DNA from: Polaromonas vacuolata
Lineage (GTDB): Bacteria > Pseudomonadota > Gammaproteobacteria > Burkholderiales > Burkholderiaceae_C
Length of the DNA stretch: 64,000 nucleotides
Reading direction: 5' to 3'
Assembly (NCBI RefSeq): GCF_012584515.1
Contig: NZ_CP051461.1
Location: forward strand, 3,405,501-3,469,500
Below are positions 28,582-37,414 of this stretch, piece by piece; the first letter of the stretch is position 1, and every line of letters starts with the position of its first letter. Below the pieces are notes generated by a model, which did no database searches, was not told the origin of the DNA, and saw only the letters and a list, made by a program, of their open reading frames with translations. The translations under genes were made by a program, and so were the position numbers.

Positions 28582-28631
28582 AAACGGTTGAGTGATCGAT
28601 GTGCGAAAGCATCTCGGTCACTCAACCGTTT
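28582..28631 (+). terminator. Terminator-like hairpin after copy 2
   Basis: AAACGGTTGAGTGA pairs perfectly with TCACTCAACCGTTT around a partly paired loop, 57 nt after the stop. The stem is longer than needed for termination and resembles the hairpin after copy 1. Confidence 0.6.
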
Positions 28632-29828
28632 CGTCTTTGTGCGTCTTAAATAATTAAGGTGTATCGAAACCTAAAAAAACAAAGCTTTAGCTTCAATCAT
28701 CATCAGTTCAAATCACTGCATACAGCGCTGACAATAGTGATTACAGGCTAGTCAATGCGCGATTGCACATCACACGCGAGTTGAGCAATCAATAAAAAAC
28801 GTAAGTCACGACAGATAATTCATAGTAAATCTACAAACTTACTTTAAAAAACGACGATGTAAAGCAACCGCACTAATGCCTAGATAAAAGACCATTAGAT
28901 GACGCGACATAGTCCATCAATAATCGATAGATATGACTTAAACGTCAACTCAACGTCTCTAGTGCATATTTAAAATTACCGTGGTGTAAACCGATTTTTC
29001 AGCTTGGTTTTGCATTCGATGAAAGTATTTCATCAGATAAAGTCTCGAGAGACGCAAGCTTTTTTCACGCAATCAGTTACGCACCCGAAAGCCGCCTATA
29101 TCCGTCAAAATAGTGCTATGGCTATATCTTTTTGAGAACTTTTTTTTATTGATTACCAAAAAGTTAATGTCATCTTTAGTTCGCTGCAAAATTCCACTCT
29201 CTGCCCTGGGTACGAGCAGTTAAACAAGTGTCCCGTCGCTGTACTTGCGTTAAGCGACGCTAGTCTGGATGAATATTTCAAACTGATATGCATCAAAGTA
29301 CCGTCATTCGCATTCAAGTCAACTGTTGATGCGGGCCGGTTTAGTCGATTGGGCTGGATCAGACTGCACTCGCCCCTGTTTCAAAACGACAACAACAATT
29401 ACGCGCTCGACTTCAAGCGATAAGTCAACTTTATTGACCGATCACGGTGCCTTAAATCTCAAGAAGATATTCATAAAGTGTCGTGTCTTTCGTGGTGTGG
29501 AAAAGTTATTTGCAATATTTAATTTTTTGAGCGCGAATGAAATCACACTTAAATCAATAAAGAATTAAAAAATGATGGTTGTGTAGAAAACCGTAGTCAT
29601 CACTTAAAAAATAAAGCCAGGGTGTGCAGGGCCGTGCTCTGAGCGTTGCAATTAATCGCTTACAGAAGTGCTCTGGATAGCGTAAAAAAATCGTTGACTA
29701 GCTCTCTAAATAAATTGAGTGATGACAAATAAACTGTCACTAAATCGTAAAATATAAAGCTAAAAATCTTATGGTTTTGTTGATCACTGTTGTTGTTCTA
29801 TATAAGTATATGTGACACATTAACAGTT
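28632..29828. other. 1.2-kb AT-rich region without a recognisable gene
   Basis: No frame has convincing coding character; an 80-codon frame at 29326-29568 lacks a ribosome site and any family motif. A promoter-like TTGTTG (29777-29782), 18-bp spacer and TATAAG (29801-29806) precede the type III chaperone gene. The low-GC look continues into the following genes and suggests acquired DNA. Confidence 0.45.
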
Positions 29829-30287
29829 ATGGATTTACAACTATTTTTCCAAGTAATCGGCGCGGCAACAAAGCTTGAACTTAACGATCAAGCAAAATCG
29901 GGAGGTTGCACCATACATTTCGGCAGCAACTTAGATGTAGTTTTCGAATCCACCGAAGACAAAAAAAATATTCACTTTTTTTCTCAGGTTCTTAAGCTGG
30001 ACATTACCGCCGAACGGACTAGAAGCCGACTGTTTTCGGCATTGCTACAACTGCATCTTTTAGGTATCGCTACTGAAAATTGTTATTTCGGATTCGATCC
30101 AGATTTAGACCGCATTATTTTATTTCGAACCTTGATATTAGAAAACCTTGGGGCTGAACAAGCTGTCCGGGCGGTAGAGGAATTCGTCAATCAGCTCGAA
30201 CGCTGGCAGGGCGAACTACTCAATGTGGTCGCGCGGCAAAACGGTGCGGAAAATCAGATTCCAATTTTTTCAATGCAGCGCATGTAA
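29829..30287 (+). CDS. Type III secretion chaperone, CesT/Tir-chaperone family
   Basis: A 152-residue acidic protein from the ATG at 29829. The layout matches class I type III chaperones: amphipathic helix MDLQLFFQVIGAATKLEL, strands with CTIHFGSNLDVVFES, a helix, then the paired strands CYFGFDPDLDRIILFRTL and a C-terminal helix EQAVRAVEEFVNQLERW. Such dimers bind the N-terminus of one effector and are usually encoded directly upstream of it. The next gene, 45 nt downstream, is therefore the likely client. No injectisome gene lies in the window. Confidence 0.72.
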   Translation: MDLQLFFQVIGAATKLELNDQAKSGGCTIHFGSNLDVVFESTEDKKNIHFFSQVLKLDITAERTRSRLFSALLQLHLLGIATENCYFGFDPDLDRIILFRTLILENLGAEQAVRAVEEFVNQLERWQGELLNVVARQNGAENQIPIFSMQRM

Positions 30288-30332
30288 ACGCCTGCAGCCA
30301 CTCGGCTGCACCGCTTATTAAAGGGCTTAGCC

Positions 30333-32405
30333 ATGGATAAGATTAACCAACCAACAAGTAGCTTTAGACAAACACTTCGCACAACCGGTGAAGTCGCAAA
30401 ACTAGCGGCGTTTGTAGCGCTAGAGAGTTCAGAAAAACTCAATAAATTTACCAACTTCGTCACAAGTGGTGCGGTTAACCGGGATACCTTGGCCAAGGGA
30501 GTATTGCAGTTTGCCGTGCAAGCAGGCGTTCAATTCGCAGTCAAAGATAAGCTTTTGGGAGAGCGTTCAGCAGAATTAATACCTCAGATTCAGAAAATGC
30601 TCATCGACAACAATCTCGCTGAGATGAAAGTGGCCGTCGCAGATTTAGCTCGCACAGGACTGTCTAGTGTCATTAGTAGCAACAGCGGCATTGCGCCAAT
30701 ACGCTCAGGAAAAGCTGCAATCACAGAGCTGTCCAGCCATGCCGTCAGCGAAATCGCCACCCATATTTTGGGTACTAACGCTACTGAAAAATTACTGCAC
30801 ACGGTGGTCAAAGCGCATGGCTGGCAGCCACTAGACAGCTATTTACAAAAAAGTTTTTCATCGATTCCCGCAGGCAATTTCATTGCAAGAAAAATACATG
30901 CGCTGTTAGAGCGATCTATTACTCAAAATTCGACTTTTAACACTGGCGAGGATGCTACCTATAAGCTGATGGCAGGCGAGGTGAACGAATTTTTAACCGG
31001 TAATAAAAATTACGCAGATCCCTTGCTTGCTTACGTCGGTATAAATAAAGCTAACCTCACTCCATTAGCTGATCGCGCGTCAGAGCTGCTAGCTACCGGT
31101 GCAAATATCGCTGCCGAAACCAGTGTGCAAGTAGCCGCAGTCGGTGGTGCCGTAACGGCAGTCGGTGAAGCACTAAGTGATGTCGGCGGGGTACTCCAAG
31201 AAGCTGGCGAGCAGTATGCCTTGGCAGCCAATACAGATGTTGAACTAGCTACCGGAAAAGTGCTGGCAAAAACGGGCGAAGTCTTTGTCGCCACTGGCGA
31301 AGTTTTTAAACAGACGGAATACGCTGTGTCGGCAAGCAGCCATGGCGTTGCGGCCTTTGGCCAAGCGCCGGCAGCGACAAGTGCCGGTCTGGCCGTTGCC
31401 AGCGTGAGGTTAAGCGAAGCCGGCAACACTGAGGGCATTACATCAGCACTCACCGAAGGATTCCAAGCCGCCAGTAGCGGCTTGTCACAAGCGAGTGAGG
31501 AATTAAAATTAGCCGGTTCAGAGTTGAGAACCGCTGCGGGTGAAGGACTGAGCGCTGCCAGTACTGCGCTTGTCGCCGCAGCTCAGGGTTTGGTTGCGAC
31601 TGGAGAAGGACTATCGGCTGTGGGTGTAGCTCTAGCCTCGACAACCGGAGAAAAATTAACCAACGCCAGTGCAATTTTGGTCATAGCAGGTGGAAATCTA
31701 CTCACTGCTGCCAAACAATCGACAGCAGAAACTAAAGCGACACTTAGCAATACAGTTGCGACTCAAATTGATTCGCTACAAGCGAATTTAATTGGAGAAT
31801 CTGTCAGCCAAGATTCTCGTCAAGCCTTCGGTAAAGACATACAGACAGCGAGCCAATCAACCAATAAAAGCGAGCCTATGCAGGGGCTCATCAGCAAAAT
31901 CAACGCGTCTTCACGCGAGCAAGATATCGCGGCAGAATTGATGAAACAAGCAGCAGTAGAAGACGCCTTAGGCAGACCATCAACGTCATCTAACAGCCTA
32001 GCCAAGAGCATCAAACAAGCGCAAATTGATGGCCGTATAGACAAGCCGAAAAGCGAGCAACTGCTTGAGGTTGTCGACACAGTATCTTCTCAACAATTAA
32101 AGCCTCTCAGCGAGCGAGGAGAAATTGCCGTTGCGCACAACTGGTCGGGACGCTTAGATCGCATAGAAGCATCCAACCACGCCATTTCCCCATTAGAAGA
32201 TACGCAACGTGAGTTGGCAGTCTCAGTTTTGGCAGCAGTAGCCACAACAACGGCATTAGTCGGCAACTATAAAGTCGCTAGCGCCTATGCACAAAATATA
32301 GGTGAACTTAATCTTCAATTACCAGAAAATGCGTACGGCGCCATAGACGCCACTAGCGAAGCGGCGCGCACAGCACTTAATTTTGGTTGGGGCCTTACCT
32401 CTTGA
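30333..32405 (+). CDS. Large Ala-rich protein, candidate type III effector or translocator
   Basis: A 690-residue protein with AAGGG before its ATG. No signal peptide; the polar N-terminus (MDKINQPTSSFRQTLRTTG) fits a type III signal. Residues ~255-470 form long amphipathic Ala/Gly-rich helices with recurring AxxGLxATGEGLSAVG-type units, reminiscent of apolipoprotein- or colicin-like membrane-active helices. Residues ~500-600 are Ser/Gln-rich, and a hydrophobic stretch (SVLAAVATTTALVG) lies near the C-terminus. Position directly after a CesT-type chaperone supports secretion. No enzymatic motif is recognised. Confidence 0.6.
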   Translation: MDKINQPTSSFRQTLRTTGEVAKLAAFVALESSEKLNKFTNFVTSGAVNRDTLAKGVLQFAVQAGVQFAVKDKLLGERSAELIPQIQKMLIDNNLAEMKVAVADLARTGLSSVISSNSGIAPIRSGKAAITELSSHAVSEIATHILGTNATEKLLHTVVKAHGWQPLDSYLQKSFSSIPAGNFIARKIHALLERSITQNSTFNTGEDATYKLMAGEVNEFLTGNKNYADPLLAYVGINKANLTPLADRASELLATGANIAAETSVQVAAVGGAVTAVGEALSDVGGVLQEAGEQYALAANTDVELATGKVLAKTGEVFVATGEVFKQTEYAVSASSHGVAAFGQAPAATSAGLAVASVRLSEAGNTEGITSALTEGFQAASSGLSQASEELKLAGSELRTAAGEGLSAASTALVAAAQGLVATGEGLSAVGVALASTTGEKLTNASAILVIAGGNLLTAAKQSTAETKATLSNTVATQIDSLQANLIGESVSQDSRQAFGKDIQTASQSTNKSEPMQGLISKINASSREQDIAAELMKQAAVEDALGRPSTSSNSLAKSIKQAQIDGRIDKPKSEQLLEVVDTVSSQQLKPLSERGEIAVAHNWSGRLDRIEASNHAISPLEDTQRELAVSVLAAVATTTALVGNYKVASAYAQNIGELNLQLPENAYGAIDATSEAARTALNFGWGLTS

Positions 32406-32408
32406 GCC

Positions 32409-32921
32409 ATGGGTTACAGCGGCAGTGACACTGGCCCTACGCATGCGCAATCAACTGAGCTGCGACAGCTCTACAACACCTGCGCGAGCAACGAGCAAGC
32501 CCTTGAAATATGCAGCCGTTATCTAAGTCCTGAATTAGCCAAAGCCACCTTGGTGCCGTCCATACTAAAAAAAATACAGTTACACGAGAACGGATCTAAA
32601 TTGTTTGATACTGGATCTGTCAAACTTGAACTGCAAAATATCGAAAATCCAGAGTACAGATTTCAGGTGCAACGCACAGACAACCTAATCACTATAGGCA
32701 TGGATGCAGTTTGGAAAATAATGCATTTTGGGAATGATGCTAATAGCATGCGCTCGCCCGTTGGCAATGACAGTAGTCAGCTGTCTGCGGGAGCCATCAT
32801 CACCATTGAAATTGACTCAGCAGGCGGGCCACCCACCATCAATCACACTATTTTAGATGTCGTCGCCACCGTCAATAACGTCATTTCTTTTGATCAAGAA
32901 ACCGGTGCCCAGCTCGGGTGA
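32409..32921 (+). CDS. Hypothetical protein coupled to the effector candidate
   Basis: A 170-residue protein whose ATG follows the preceding stop by 3 nt, so translation is coupled. No signal peptide or membrane helix. The N-terminal half is helical (LRQLYNTCASNEQALEICSRY); the C-terminal half is predicted beta-rich (LITIGMDAVWKIMHFG, AIITIEIDSAGG). No family is recognised. From context it may be a second effector or a partner of the 690-residue protein. Confidence 0.55.
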   Translation: MGYSGSDTGPTHAQSTELRQLYNTCASNEQALEICSRYLSPELAKATLVPSILKKIQLHENGSKLFDTGSVKLELQNIENPEYRFQVQRTDNLITIGMDAVWKIMHFGNDANSMRSPVGNDSSQLSAGAIITIEIDSAGGPPTINHTILDVVATVNNVISFDQETGAQLG

Positions 32922-33223
32922 TTCTCGCGTTAACTTGTTCCGCTTAGATTTCGTCTAGCTTAGACGTCAAGCAGTGCAACAACAGTTTGTACCAAGGCGA
33001 CTACCGGCATAACTGTCGCCCCAAGCAGCACTGGCATCTAAGTAAAACAGTACGTCTGAACCGTATGCGTAGCCCTTAGAAATCAGGTTATATCTATGCC
33101 AGTGGCAAGCGACAGTTGAGCGCATTGAGCGATCTTAAAATATCTCTGCTGTACCAAGTATTTGCCGGCGCGCAATAACAAATGAATAATCGTCATGTTT
33201 TTAAATTACACGAAATAAACACC
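32922..33223. other. 302-bp gap before dinD
   Basis: No gene seen. A CTGTACCAAGTA sequence near 33153 resembles only one half of a LexA box. An ATG at 33182 could extend dinD by 14 residues that are not part of the family. Confidence 0.35.
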
Positions 33224-34069
33224 ATGACTATTAAGCGCATTACCGATCAACACCACGCTACGTTTGAAAGCATTCGCCAAATCGATCAGCAGGGCAATGA
33301 ATATTGGTATGCACGTGAGCTTGGACCACTGCTGGACTACCAAGAATGGCGCAACTTTTCGCAAGTGGTAGAAAAGGCCATTCAGGCTTGCCGGTTGTCG
33401 GCAAATGCAGTTGCAGACCATTTTGTTGACGTCAACAAAATGGTCTGGATTGGCTCTGGTGCCCAACGCGAAGTTTCCGATGTGCGTCTATCTCGTTATG
33501 CTTGCTATTTGATTGTTCAAAATGGTGATCCAGCTAAACCTGTGATTGCTAATGGACAAACTTATTTTGCACTGCAGACGCGGCGTCAAGAACTCAAAGA
33601 CAACGCTAAGTTTGCACAGCTTTCTGAAGAAGATAAACGCCTCGCCATTCGCAACGAACTGGCCGCGCACAACAAATACCTAGCAGCAGCCGCGAAAGCT
33701 GCAGGTGTGACGACGCATTTGGATTACGCAATTTTCCAAGACCACGGCTACCAAGGTTTATATGGTGGTTTAGGCGCGAAAGATATTCATGCGCGCAAAG
33801 AATTAAAGCAGAGCCAAAAAATTCTCGACCATATGGGCAGCACCGAATTAGCGGCTAATTTATTTCGTGCGACACAGGCAGAAGAAAAATTAAAACGTGA
33901 AAATGTAAAAACTAAACAGCGGGCTAACAGCACCCATTTTGAAGTCGGTAAAAAAGTGCGAAAAACTATTCAGGAGTTAGGCGGCACTATGCCGGAAGCA
34001 CTTCCTACGCCCGAGAAAAGTATTAAGAAAATTGAAAGCGATAAGAAAAAATTAGCGGGGAAAAAATAA
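33224..34069 (+). CDS. dinD: DNA-damage-inducible protein D
   Basis: A 281-residue protein closely resembling E. coli DinD along its whole length: SRYACYLIVQNGDPAKPVI, QTYFALQTRRQEL, DHGYQGLYGGLGAKDIH, and MGSTELAANLFRATQAEEKL are shared blocks. DinD is an SOS-induced protein that inhibits RecA-dependent strand exchange; the N-terminal half has a BRO-N-like antirepressor fold. ATG at 33224 is preferred because homology begins there. The segment encoding DHFVDVNKMVW carries a 34-bp perfect palindrome. The end KKLAGKK is lysine-rich. Acquired location is plausible. Confidence 0.9.
   Translation: MTIKRITDQHHATFESIRQIDQQGNEYWYARELGPLLDYQEWRNFSQVVEKAIQACRLSANAVADHFVDVNKMVWIGSGAQREVSDVRLSRYACYLIVQNGDPAKPVIANGQTYFALQTRRQELKDNAKFAQLSEEDKRLAIRNELAAHNKYLAAAAKAAGVTTHLDYAIFQDHGYQGLYGGLGAKDIHARKELKQSQKILDHMGSTELAANLFRATQAEEKLKRENVKTKQRANSTHFEVGKKVRKTIQELGGTMPEALPTPEKSIKKIESDKKKLAGKK
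33414..33447. repeat. 34-bp perfect palindrome inside dinD
   Basis: CAGACCATTTTGTTGAC (33414-33430) is followed immediately by its exact reverse complement (33431-33447). There is no spacer and no mismatch. It codes for the residues around DHFVDVNKMVW, where E. coli DinD reads DHFEEILDMVK, so the protein still fits the family. Confidence 0.95.
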
Positions 34070-34113
34070 CTTTTGCTGCATTATTTTGTGTAAATTTTCT
34101 ACGGCACACATGA

Positions 34114-34218
34114 TGCTTATTGCTTATTGCTTATTGCTTATTGCTTATTGCTTATTGCTTATTGCTTGTTGCTTGTTGCTTGTTGCTTGTTGCTTGTTGC
34201 TTGTTGCTTGTTGCTTAT
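34114..34218. repeat. Heptanucleotide tandem array (15 units)
   Basis: Seven TGCTTAT units, seven TGCTTGT units and a final TGCTTAT fill 105 bp between the convergent ends of dinD and the HAD phosphatase gene. The two-block structure indicates one base change that spread with unit expansion. Exact unit number should be confirmed because tandem arrays are prone to assembly error. Confidence 0.9.
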
Positions 34219-34272
34219 AAAATTTTGAGATTAAAAAATTAATACAGCACTAATGATCGATCAAATTAGCGA

Positions 34273-34908
34273 CTACTCATCCTGCCAAGGCTGGCCCCGA
34301 TACCACGCATGGGCAGCCATGCGCAGCATGGGCTTGTCGCCATAGGTGTCGCCATAAGCGTGCAATTCAATCGCTTCTAACGGCACTTCAAAACGCAGCG
34401 CCAGCCAAGCCTTCAGACGCACTACCTTTTGCTCACCATGGCAATTAGGGCTTTGCATCAGGCCGTTGAACACACCGTTTTTGACCGCCATCTCAGTGCA
34501 TATCAAATGGTCAAAGCCTAGCTGCTGGGCAACTTCGCGCAGATAGATATCCGGCGAAGCACTCACCATCACGCAGCAGTGACCGGCCTGCTGGTGGGCT
34601 AATAATTGCGCCATAGCGTCAGGACGCAGTTGATGCCAGAAGTCTTTTGCCAACCAGCGTTGCGTCCAATCTTTCATCTGCGCCATAGTGCGGCCCTTTA
34701 ACGCAAGCAACATTAGCTTTTGCTTGGCCTTGTGGTTACTCACTACGCGCAGCGCAAAACCAATCAACCACGGCAAGCACAAAAAAATAACCCACGCAAA
34801 ACGCGGCCAGCCCAGACCACGAATTAAAAACGGCACAAAGGTGTCGTGCCGCGTCAGCGTGCCATCAAAATCAAATGCTGCTACCACCGGCCTAGGTTTT
34901 ATTGACAT
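34273..34908 (-). CDS. HAD-superfamily phosphatase (subclass IB, SerB-like)
   Basis: A 211-residue protein from the ATG at 34908 (GGAAAAG upstream), overlapping the glycosyltransferase stop. HAD motif I is AAFDFDGTLTRHD, motif II VMVSASPDIYLREVA, and motif IV-like AYGDTYGDKPML. A hydrophobic segment near residues 35-55 (FAWVIFLCLPWLIGFAL) suggests membrane association. With a UbiA-type prenyltransferase in the same operon it may dephosphorylate a polyprenyl-phosphate sugar-5-phosphate, as in decaprenyl-phospho-pentose synthesis. That role is inferred. Confidence 0.75.
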   Translation of the reverse strand: MSIKPRPVVAAFDFDGTLTRHDTFVPFLIRGLGWPRFAWVIFLCLPWLIGFALRVVSNHKAKQKLMLLALKGRTMAQMKDWTQRWLAKDFWHQLRPDAMAQLLAHQQAGHCCVMVSASPDIYLREVAQQLGFDHLICTEMAVKNGVFNGLMQSPNCHGEQKVVRLKAWLALRFEVPLEAIELHAYGDTYGDKPMLRMAAHAWYRGQPWQDE

Positions 34909-36440
34909 CTCACTTTTCCGCAATAGCGCTCACAAAACGCACAGCCGGTCATTGGTAAAAAAGAAGGAATGCCGTAAAAGTTTTTAAAGATGGCACCCAA
35001 CACGCCCTCTCGGTAAGCGGGATAGTTAAAACCATGACCTTCTAATGCATAAAACGGCACACCACTTTGCTCAAACTTCAATACTTCAACACGCTCAAAA
35101 TACGGCTTGAACTGATCTAGTTGTGGTGGGTCCGCTGTGATCACGCGAATTGTCTTGCCCTGATAAAAGGAAAAATCAATCAGTTGATCGTCTTGGCGTG
35201 AATGAAATTTTCCAAGCCCAAACACTGGCATATATTGGCGCAATTGAAAGCCAAAAATTGAGGCCGGGGTAAATGCCTCACCCATAAGAGTCACGCCCGG
35301 ACTTTGCACCTGAGCCATCATTTCAGCAGTCTTATAACTACGCACAATTTGCGGGTACAGCTTGGTGTTTTTCCAGTCGCTCACCGAGGTCATATACAGG
35401 CCCGCCACTAGCAACACATGCAGACCAGCAAACCACGCCAAGCCTTTAGTGCAAGCTTTGAATTCATCCGCGGGTAAGGAAAACGCCAACCAAGCAAAAC
35501 CAAAAGGATAAAACGCCAGCACCCAATGCAAGCCTATGACTTTTTTAAACGACAGCACAGCAAAGAAAATCAAGGGCACTAGCACCACACAAGCGAGTAG
35601 GCGCTGCGCTGGAATGGCTTTGGCTGTGCTACTTAAGGCCTTGCGGTATTTGTAGCCCAACCAAAGACAGACGGGTGTAATTAGGTAAGCCATGGTGAGC
35701 AAATAAAGCAGTGGTTTACGCCACTCAAACACCTCGGCTGAATTGCGGTTGTAGACATTGAACATGATGTTGGCCCAGCCATGCGACATGTTGTAGGCGA
35801 TATTAATTCCCGGCCCAGGCAGTGCGCACAGCACCAAAAGCGCAAAACCTAAAAGCCTATCGCGGCGGTAGAGCAAAAAATACATCACGTAGGCCAGCCC
35901 CAGCACCACAGCGAAATACTTAGATAAAAACGCAGCGCCTAAAAACAAACCAGACAAGGCATATAGGCCAAAAGTTGCGCGGTCCATTTTGATCCGCTGC
36001 TCGGCGCGCAGCAAAGCGGCAACTGACCAAGCCGACCAAAAAATCAGCGGCGTGTCGGTAGTAATTAAAGTGTTGAGCCAATTCAGCGGTGCCAGCCAAA
36101 ACAGCAGTACAGCCCAAGCCGCACGCTGACGGTTTATGCCCTTTAAGCCCCACCACAGCGCAGCGCCCACGCCTAGTGGCAACAAAATAACCGGCAGCCG
36201 CACCGACAAAATTCCATCGCCAAACGTGGCGCGCATCAAAGCTATCAGCCAGCCAACCATAGGCGGATGATCCGAATAGCCCCAATCGGGATACACGCCC
36301 CACCAGTAAAAAAATGCCTCATCGCCAGTGATGGGAAAGCTAATGCCAATCCAAACCCGCAGTAATAGAGAGCCAAGACCAGCGAGTAACAGCCAGCGGT
36401 AAAAAAAAGACTTGTCAGCAGCGTCAATATCAGTACTCAT
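34899..36440 (-). CDS. GT39/ArnT-like polyprenyl-phosphate-sugar glycosyltransferase
   Basis: A 513-residue membrane protein with about 11-12 helices. GDEAFFYWWGVYPDWGYSDHPPMVGWLIAL near residues 38-67 is the GT39/ArnT first periplasmic loop with the catalytic-type acidic residue, and the C-terminal ~110 residues form a periplasmic domain. Family members move a sugar from an undecaprenyl-phosphate carrier to lipid A, proteins or glycans on the periplasmic side. The gene overlaps the flippase-like gene by 4 nt upstream and the HAD gene downstream. Donor and acceptor are unknown. Confidence 0.8.
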   Translation of the reverse strand: MSTDIDAADKSFFYRWLLLAGLGSLLLRVWIGISFPITGDEAFFYWWGVYPDWGYSDHPPMVGWLIALMRATFGDGILSVRLPVILLPLGVGAALWWGLKGINRQRAAWAVLLFWLAPLNWLNTLITTDTPLIFWSAWSVAALLRAEQRIKMDRATFGLYALSGLFLGAAFLSKYFAVVLGLAYVMYFLLYRRDRLLGFALLVLCALPGPGINIAYNMSHGWANIMFNVYNRNSAEVFEWRKPLLYLLTMAYLITPVCLWLGYKYRKALSSTAKAIPAQRLLACVVLVPLIFFAVLSFKKVIGLHWVLAFYPFGFAWLAFSLPADEFKACTKGLAWFAGLHVLLVAGLYMTSVSDWKNTKLYPQIVRSYKTAEMMAQVQSPGVTLMGEAFTPASIFGFQLRQYMPVFGLGKFHSRQDDQLIDFSFYQGKTIRVITADPPQLDQFKPYFERVEVLKFEQSGVPFYALEGHGFNYPAYREGVLGAIFKNFYGIPSFLPMTGCAFCERYCGKVRCQ

Positions 36441-37414
36441 GAAAATCGTATGTCCTTTGCGATTGCCGCACTATAAAGCAGGGTCAGAAGACCAATGGCA
36501 ACGGCTAGCCAAAGCGTGAGCAAACGCACCATAACCGTCAGACCTAGCGCCGTGCCCGCAGACGCGCCGTAGGCCAGCAGCAAAGCCGTCAACACGGCTT
36601 CCATGCCGCCCAAGCCCGCTGGTAATGCCGAGAGTGCGCCAACCACCATGGCCAGTGCATAAAAGCTAGTGGCCGTCAACCAACTGAAATCCACTTGCAA
36701 GGCGCGGCCAATTAGCCACACCGCCAAGCCTTGCGCGGCCCAAGCCACTAGTGTCAAGCCCAGCCACAGCAAGGGTCGCACGCGCAAGCATTGCCAGGCT
36801 TGACGCAGCCAGTCAAAGCGCTGCAGCAAACGCTGGCGAAAAAGCATGAGTAAAAATAAACCCACCAGCAGCAACAGACCTAACACCAGCGCCAACACTC
36901 CCAGCCAAGGCGGTGCTGCAGCCAGCAGGCCAGTTGAAAGCGCCCAAGGCAGGACCGGCAAACATAGCAACAGCAGACACAGCAAATCAGCCAAACGCTC
37001 GGCACCAAATATTGCCAAGCTTTGCGATGCACGCAGCGGCTGGGTCAACATCAAACCACGCACCGCCTCGCCAATATTGCCAGGCGTGGGTGTAAAGGCA
37101 TAGCCGGCCAAATACAGACGCAAGCCTTGCAGCCAACCAAAACGGCGAGAGTAATGCGCCATCCACAAGCGCCAACGCAGGCCGCGCAATATATAACTCA
37201 GCAAGCACAGAGCGGTCGCTTGTAGGCCAGTCCAAGACCATAAAGTTGCGCCTAACAGCGCCCAAGAGGAAGTGCCGCGCCCGCCCCAAACGAGTAACAC
37301 CAGCGCATACAAACTGGCCGACAGACCCAACACCAGCAGCAGCTTTTTAAACGGCAGGCGCGCTAAGGTTCCGGGTTGGTTGGGCATGGAAGGCTGAGCC
37401 TCAGGCAAGGCCAT
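36437..37414 (-). CDS. LPG-synthase-like/UPF0104 membrane protein (putative flippase)
   Basis: A 325-residue protein from the ATG at 37414, overlapping the UbiA gene stop as TGATG. About eight helices are predicted. AGYAFTPTPGNIGEAVRG and LSALPAGLGGMEAVLTALLLAYG match the AglD/MprF N-domain (YbhN/UPF0104) family, where the conserved P-x-x-x-G-x-x-E motifs occur. Such proteins often accompany polyprenyl-sugar glycosyltransferases and may translocate the lipid-linked sugar. The function here is inferred from the operon. Confidence 0.75.
   Translation of the reverse strand: MALPEAQPSMPNQPGTLARLPFKKLLLVLGLSASLYALVLLVWGGRGTSSWALLGATLWSWTGLQATALCLLSYILRGLRWRLWMAHYSRRFGWLQGLRLYLAGYAFTPTPGNIGEAVRGLMLTQPLRASQSLAIFGAERLADLLCLLLLCLPVLPWALSTGLLAAAPPWLGVLALVLGLLLLVGLFLLMLFRQRLLQRFDWLRQAWQCLRVRPLLWLGLTLVAWAAQGLAVWLIGRALQVDFSWLTATSFYALAMVVGALSALPAGLGGMEAVLTALLLAYGASAGTALGLTVMVRLLTLWLAVAIGLLTLLYSAAIAKDIRFS

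Noticed and set aside
29326..29568. 80-codon frame in the AT-rich gap.
   Set aside because: No ribosome site, family motif or conserved neighbour; composition looks random.
33150..33170. Possible LexA box before dinD (CTGTACCAAGTA).
   Set aside because: Only the CTGT half fits; the ACAG half at the correct distance is missing.
34114..34218. CRISPR-like repeat array.
   Set aside because: Units are directly joined 7-mers without spacers; no cas gene is present.
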